NCBI GenBank assembly: GCA_005877565.1
Contig: VBOK01000130.1
Span: forward strand, 1 to 6,368
Length of the DNA: 6,368 bases
From: Nitrospirota bacterium
GTDB lineage: Bacteria; Nitrospirota; Nitrospiria; Nitrospirales; NS-4
Direction of reading: 5' to 3'
Shown here: in pieces, positions 5,092 through 6,368 of the stretch
Position numbering within the stretch: position 1 is the stretch's first letter
Layout of the letters: every line of letters begins with the position of its first letter
Notes under the pieces: model-generated
The model's input: the letters and a program-made list of their open reading frames with translations, nothing else
Databases searched by the model: none
Told to the model about the DNA's origin: nothing
Position numbers and translations under genes: made by a program

Positions 5092-6368
5092 ATGAGCCAG
5101 AATGGCTACAGGATGGCTGCACGTCGCGCCATGTTGATTGCCGGCCGGTGGGTGGAGACCGGCACGACCAGCCCCATTCGCAATCCCTACAACGGCGAGG
5201 TCCTGGCCGAGGTCTGCCTGGCCGGGGAATCGGAAGCCGACGAGGCCATTCGCGCGGCGGTGTCGGCCTTCGCCGTCAGCCGGAAGCTGCCTGCTCACGT
5301 GCGGTCCGCAGCGCTGCAGAAGATCGCCGGCGAACTGACCGCCCGCAAAGAAGACTTCGCCCGCTGTCTGTCCTCCGAATCGGGCAAGCCGATCACCGAC
5401 GCGCGACGCGAGATCGGGCGCGCCATCATCACATTCACCGTCGCCGCGGAAGAAGCCAAGCGCATTCCCGGCGAGATCGTTCCGTTGGACATCACGCCGG
5501 GCACGGACAACCATTTCGGGCTATATCGCCGAGTGCCCATCGGGCCGATGCTGGGCATCACGCCGTTCAATTTTCCCTTGAATCTCGTCGCGCACAAGGT
5601 CGCGCCGGCCCTGGCGGTGGGCAACCCGATTGTGCTCAAACCAGCCCCACAAACTCCGTTAACAGCTTTGATGCTGGGTGAGGTTATCCTGCAAGTCGGT
5701 TTGCCGGCCGGCATGGTCAGCATCCTGCCCTGCACAAACGCCGTGGCCGAACGCATGGTCACGGACGAACGTTTCAAGCTGTTGAGCTTCACCGGCAGCG
5801 CCGCCGTGGGGTGGATGCTGAAAAACAAGGCCGGGAAGAAACGCGTGGTGCTCGAGCTCGGCGGGAACGCCGGGGTGATTGTCGAGCCGGACGCCGACTT
5901 GGACCACGCGGCCGATCGCTGCGCGGTCGGCGGCTACGTCTATTCGGGCCAGACCTGCATCTCGGTCCAGCGCATTTACGCCCACGAATCGGTCTATCAG
6001 AAGTTTCTCGACAATTTGCTCCAGCGCGTCTCTGCGCTGAAGGCCGGCAATCCCGCTGAAGACACGACCGTGATCGGGCCGCTCATTGATGAAGGGGCAG
6101 CCAAGCGGGTCGAGGCATGGGTTCAGGAGGCGGTAAAGGGCGGAGCCAAACTCCGTGTGGGCGGGAAGCGACTGGGGAGCGTGGTCGAGGCGACGGTCCT
6201 CACGGACGTGACGCCGCAGATGAAGGTGAGCTGTCAGGAGGTTTTCGGTCCGGTTGTCACTGTGAGTCCATATGTGAAGTTCGAGGACGCGCTGGCGGGG
6301 ATCAACGACTCACCCTATGGCTTACAGGCGGGCGTGTTCACGCGGGATATCAAGAAGGCGTTTCAGTC
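5092..6368 (+). CDS. NAD(P)-dependent aldehyde dehydrogenase, 3' end missing
   Basis: The frame is open from ATG 5092 to the window edge, giving 425 complete residues of a protein that is normally about 470-490 long. It belongs to the aldehyde dehydrogenase superfamily, which oxidises an aldehyde to a carboxylic acid with NAD or NADP. The catalytic residues are all present: N160 in TPFNFPLN, E255 in LELGGN, and the nucleophile C289 in GQTCIS. K183 (LKPAPQTP) and the FTGS loop (233-236) belong to the cofactor site, and EVFGP (383-387) is the conserved late motif. ELGGNAGVIVEPDADLD and QTCISVQRIY resemble the lactaldehyde/phosphonoacetaldehyde dehydrogenase branch, but the substrate remains open. 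Starts at 5113 or 5131 are possible; 5131 begins right at the conserved MLIAGRW, and no start has a strong ribosome site. The gene diverges from the copper-protein gene across 112 bases. A TTGACT at 5074-5079 is too close to serve a start at 5092. Confidence 0.92.
   Translation, partial: MSQNGYRMAARRAMLIAGRWVETGTTSPIRNPYNGEVLAEVCLAGESEADEAIRAAVSAFAVSRKLPAHVRSAALQKIAGELTARKEDFARCLSSESGKPITDARREIGRAIITFTVAAEEAKRIPGEIVPLDITPGTDNHFGLYRRVPIGPMLGITPFNFPLNLVAHKVAPALAVGNPIVLKPAPQTPLTALMLGEVILQVGLPAGMVSILPCTNAVAERMVTDERFKLLSFTGSAAVGWMLKNKAGKKRVVLELGGNAGVIVEPDADLDHAADRCAVGGYVYSGQTCISVQRIYAHESVYQKFLDNLLQRVSALKAGNPAEDTTVIGPLIDEGAAKRVEAWVQEAVKGGAKLRVGGKRLGSVVEATVLTDVTPQMKVSCQEVFGPVVTVSPYVKFEDALAGINDSPYGLQAGVFTRDIKKAFQ

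Noticed and set aside
4980..5093. Start of the copper protein at ATG 5093
   Set aside because: The 38 extra residues would precede the signal peptide and remove its N-terminal position, and the proposed promoter and ribosome site lie inside this stretch.
5074..5103. Plus-strand promoter TTGACT-N18-CAGAAT for the aldehyde dehydrogenase
   Set aside because: It would begin transcription near 5110, after the preferred ATG at 5092; it would only fit a start at 5131, which lacks a ribosome site.
1..6368. CRISPR array, tRNA, rRNA or transposase gene
   Set aside because: No regularly spaced direct repeats, cloverleaf-like segments or transposase motifs were seen on either strand by reading.

Overview
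The window looks like a GC-rich chromosomal segment from a chemolithotrophic or microaerophilic Gram-negative bacterium. Nitrospira or a close relative (Nitrospirota) is my best guess. The reasons are a complex II/heterodisulfide-reductase-type iron-sulfur module, an exported NirK-like copper protein, an AsmA-like envelope protein and a lactaldehyde-type aldehyde dehydrogenase. The taxonomy is an inference from gene content; no rRNA or marker gene is present.

Layout. Positions 1-4120 are a tightly packed plus-strand run: the C-terminal end of an AsmA-like envelope protein, an M24 (Xaa-Pro type) metallopeptidase, an SdhB/FrdB iron-sulfur subunit, a FixX-like ferredoxin, an HdrB/SdhE-like protein with two CCG domains, and a small cupin. 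Gaps are 4 and 8 bases, then an ATGA overlap, then one 159-base gap, then another ATGA overlap. The 159-base gap holds a long imperfect inverted repeat (2754-2889) that looks like a miniature inverted-repeat element or a large RNA hairpin. At 4121-4124 the run meets a convergent minus-strand gene for a secreted two-domain copper protein (4125-4979). A 112-base divergent spacer with a plausible minus-strand promoter separates that gene from an aldehyde dehydrogenase running off the right edge.

How the genes may work together. SdhB plus a two-CCG-domain HdrB homologue is the hallmark of non-classical (type E) complex II and of thiol:fumarate reductase. The SdhB carries a fourth cysteine (C207) where classical enzymes leave the [3Fe-4S] site incomplete, which predicts a second [4Fe-4S] cluster. 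A FixX-like ferredoxin is encoded between the two. No flavoprotein (SdhA/FrdA or FixC) and no membrane anchor lies in the window, so this is an electron-transfer module without its flavin partner. The FixX-like protein also has Ser61 in place of a cluster cysteine.

The strongest points for follow-up are the unusual SdhB-FixX-HdrB module with its altered cluster ligands, the inverted-repeat element inside the operon, and an apparent in-frame loss of about 30 residues in the second cupredoxin domain of the copper protein.
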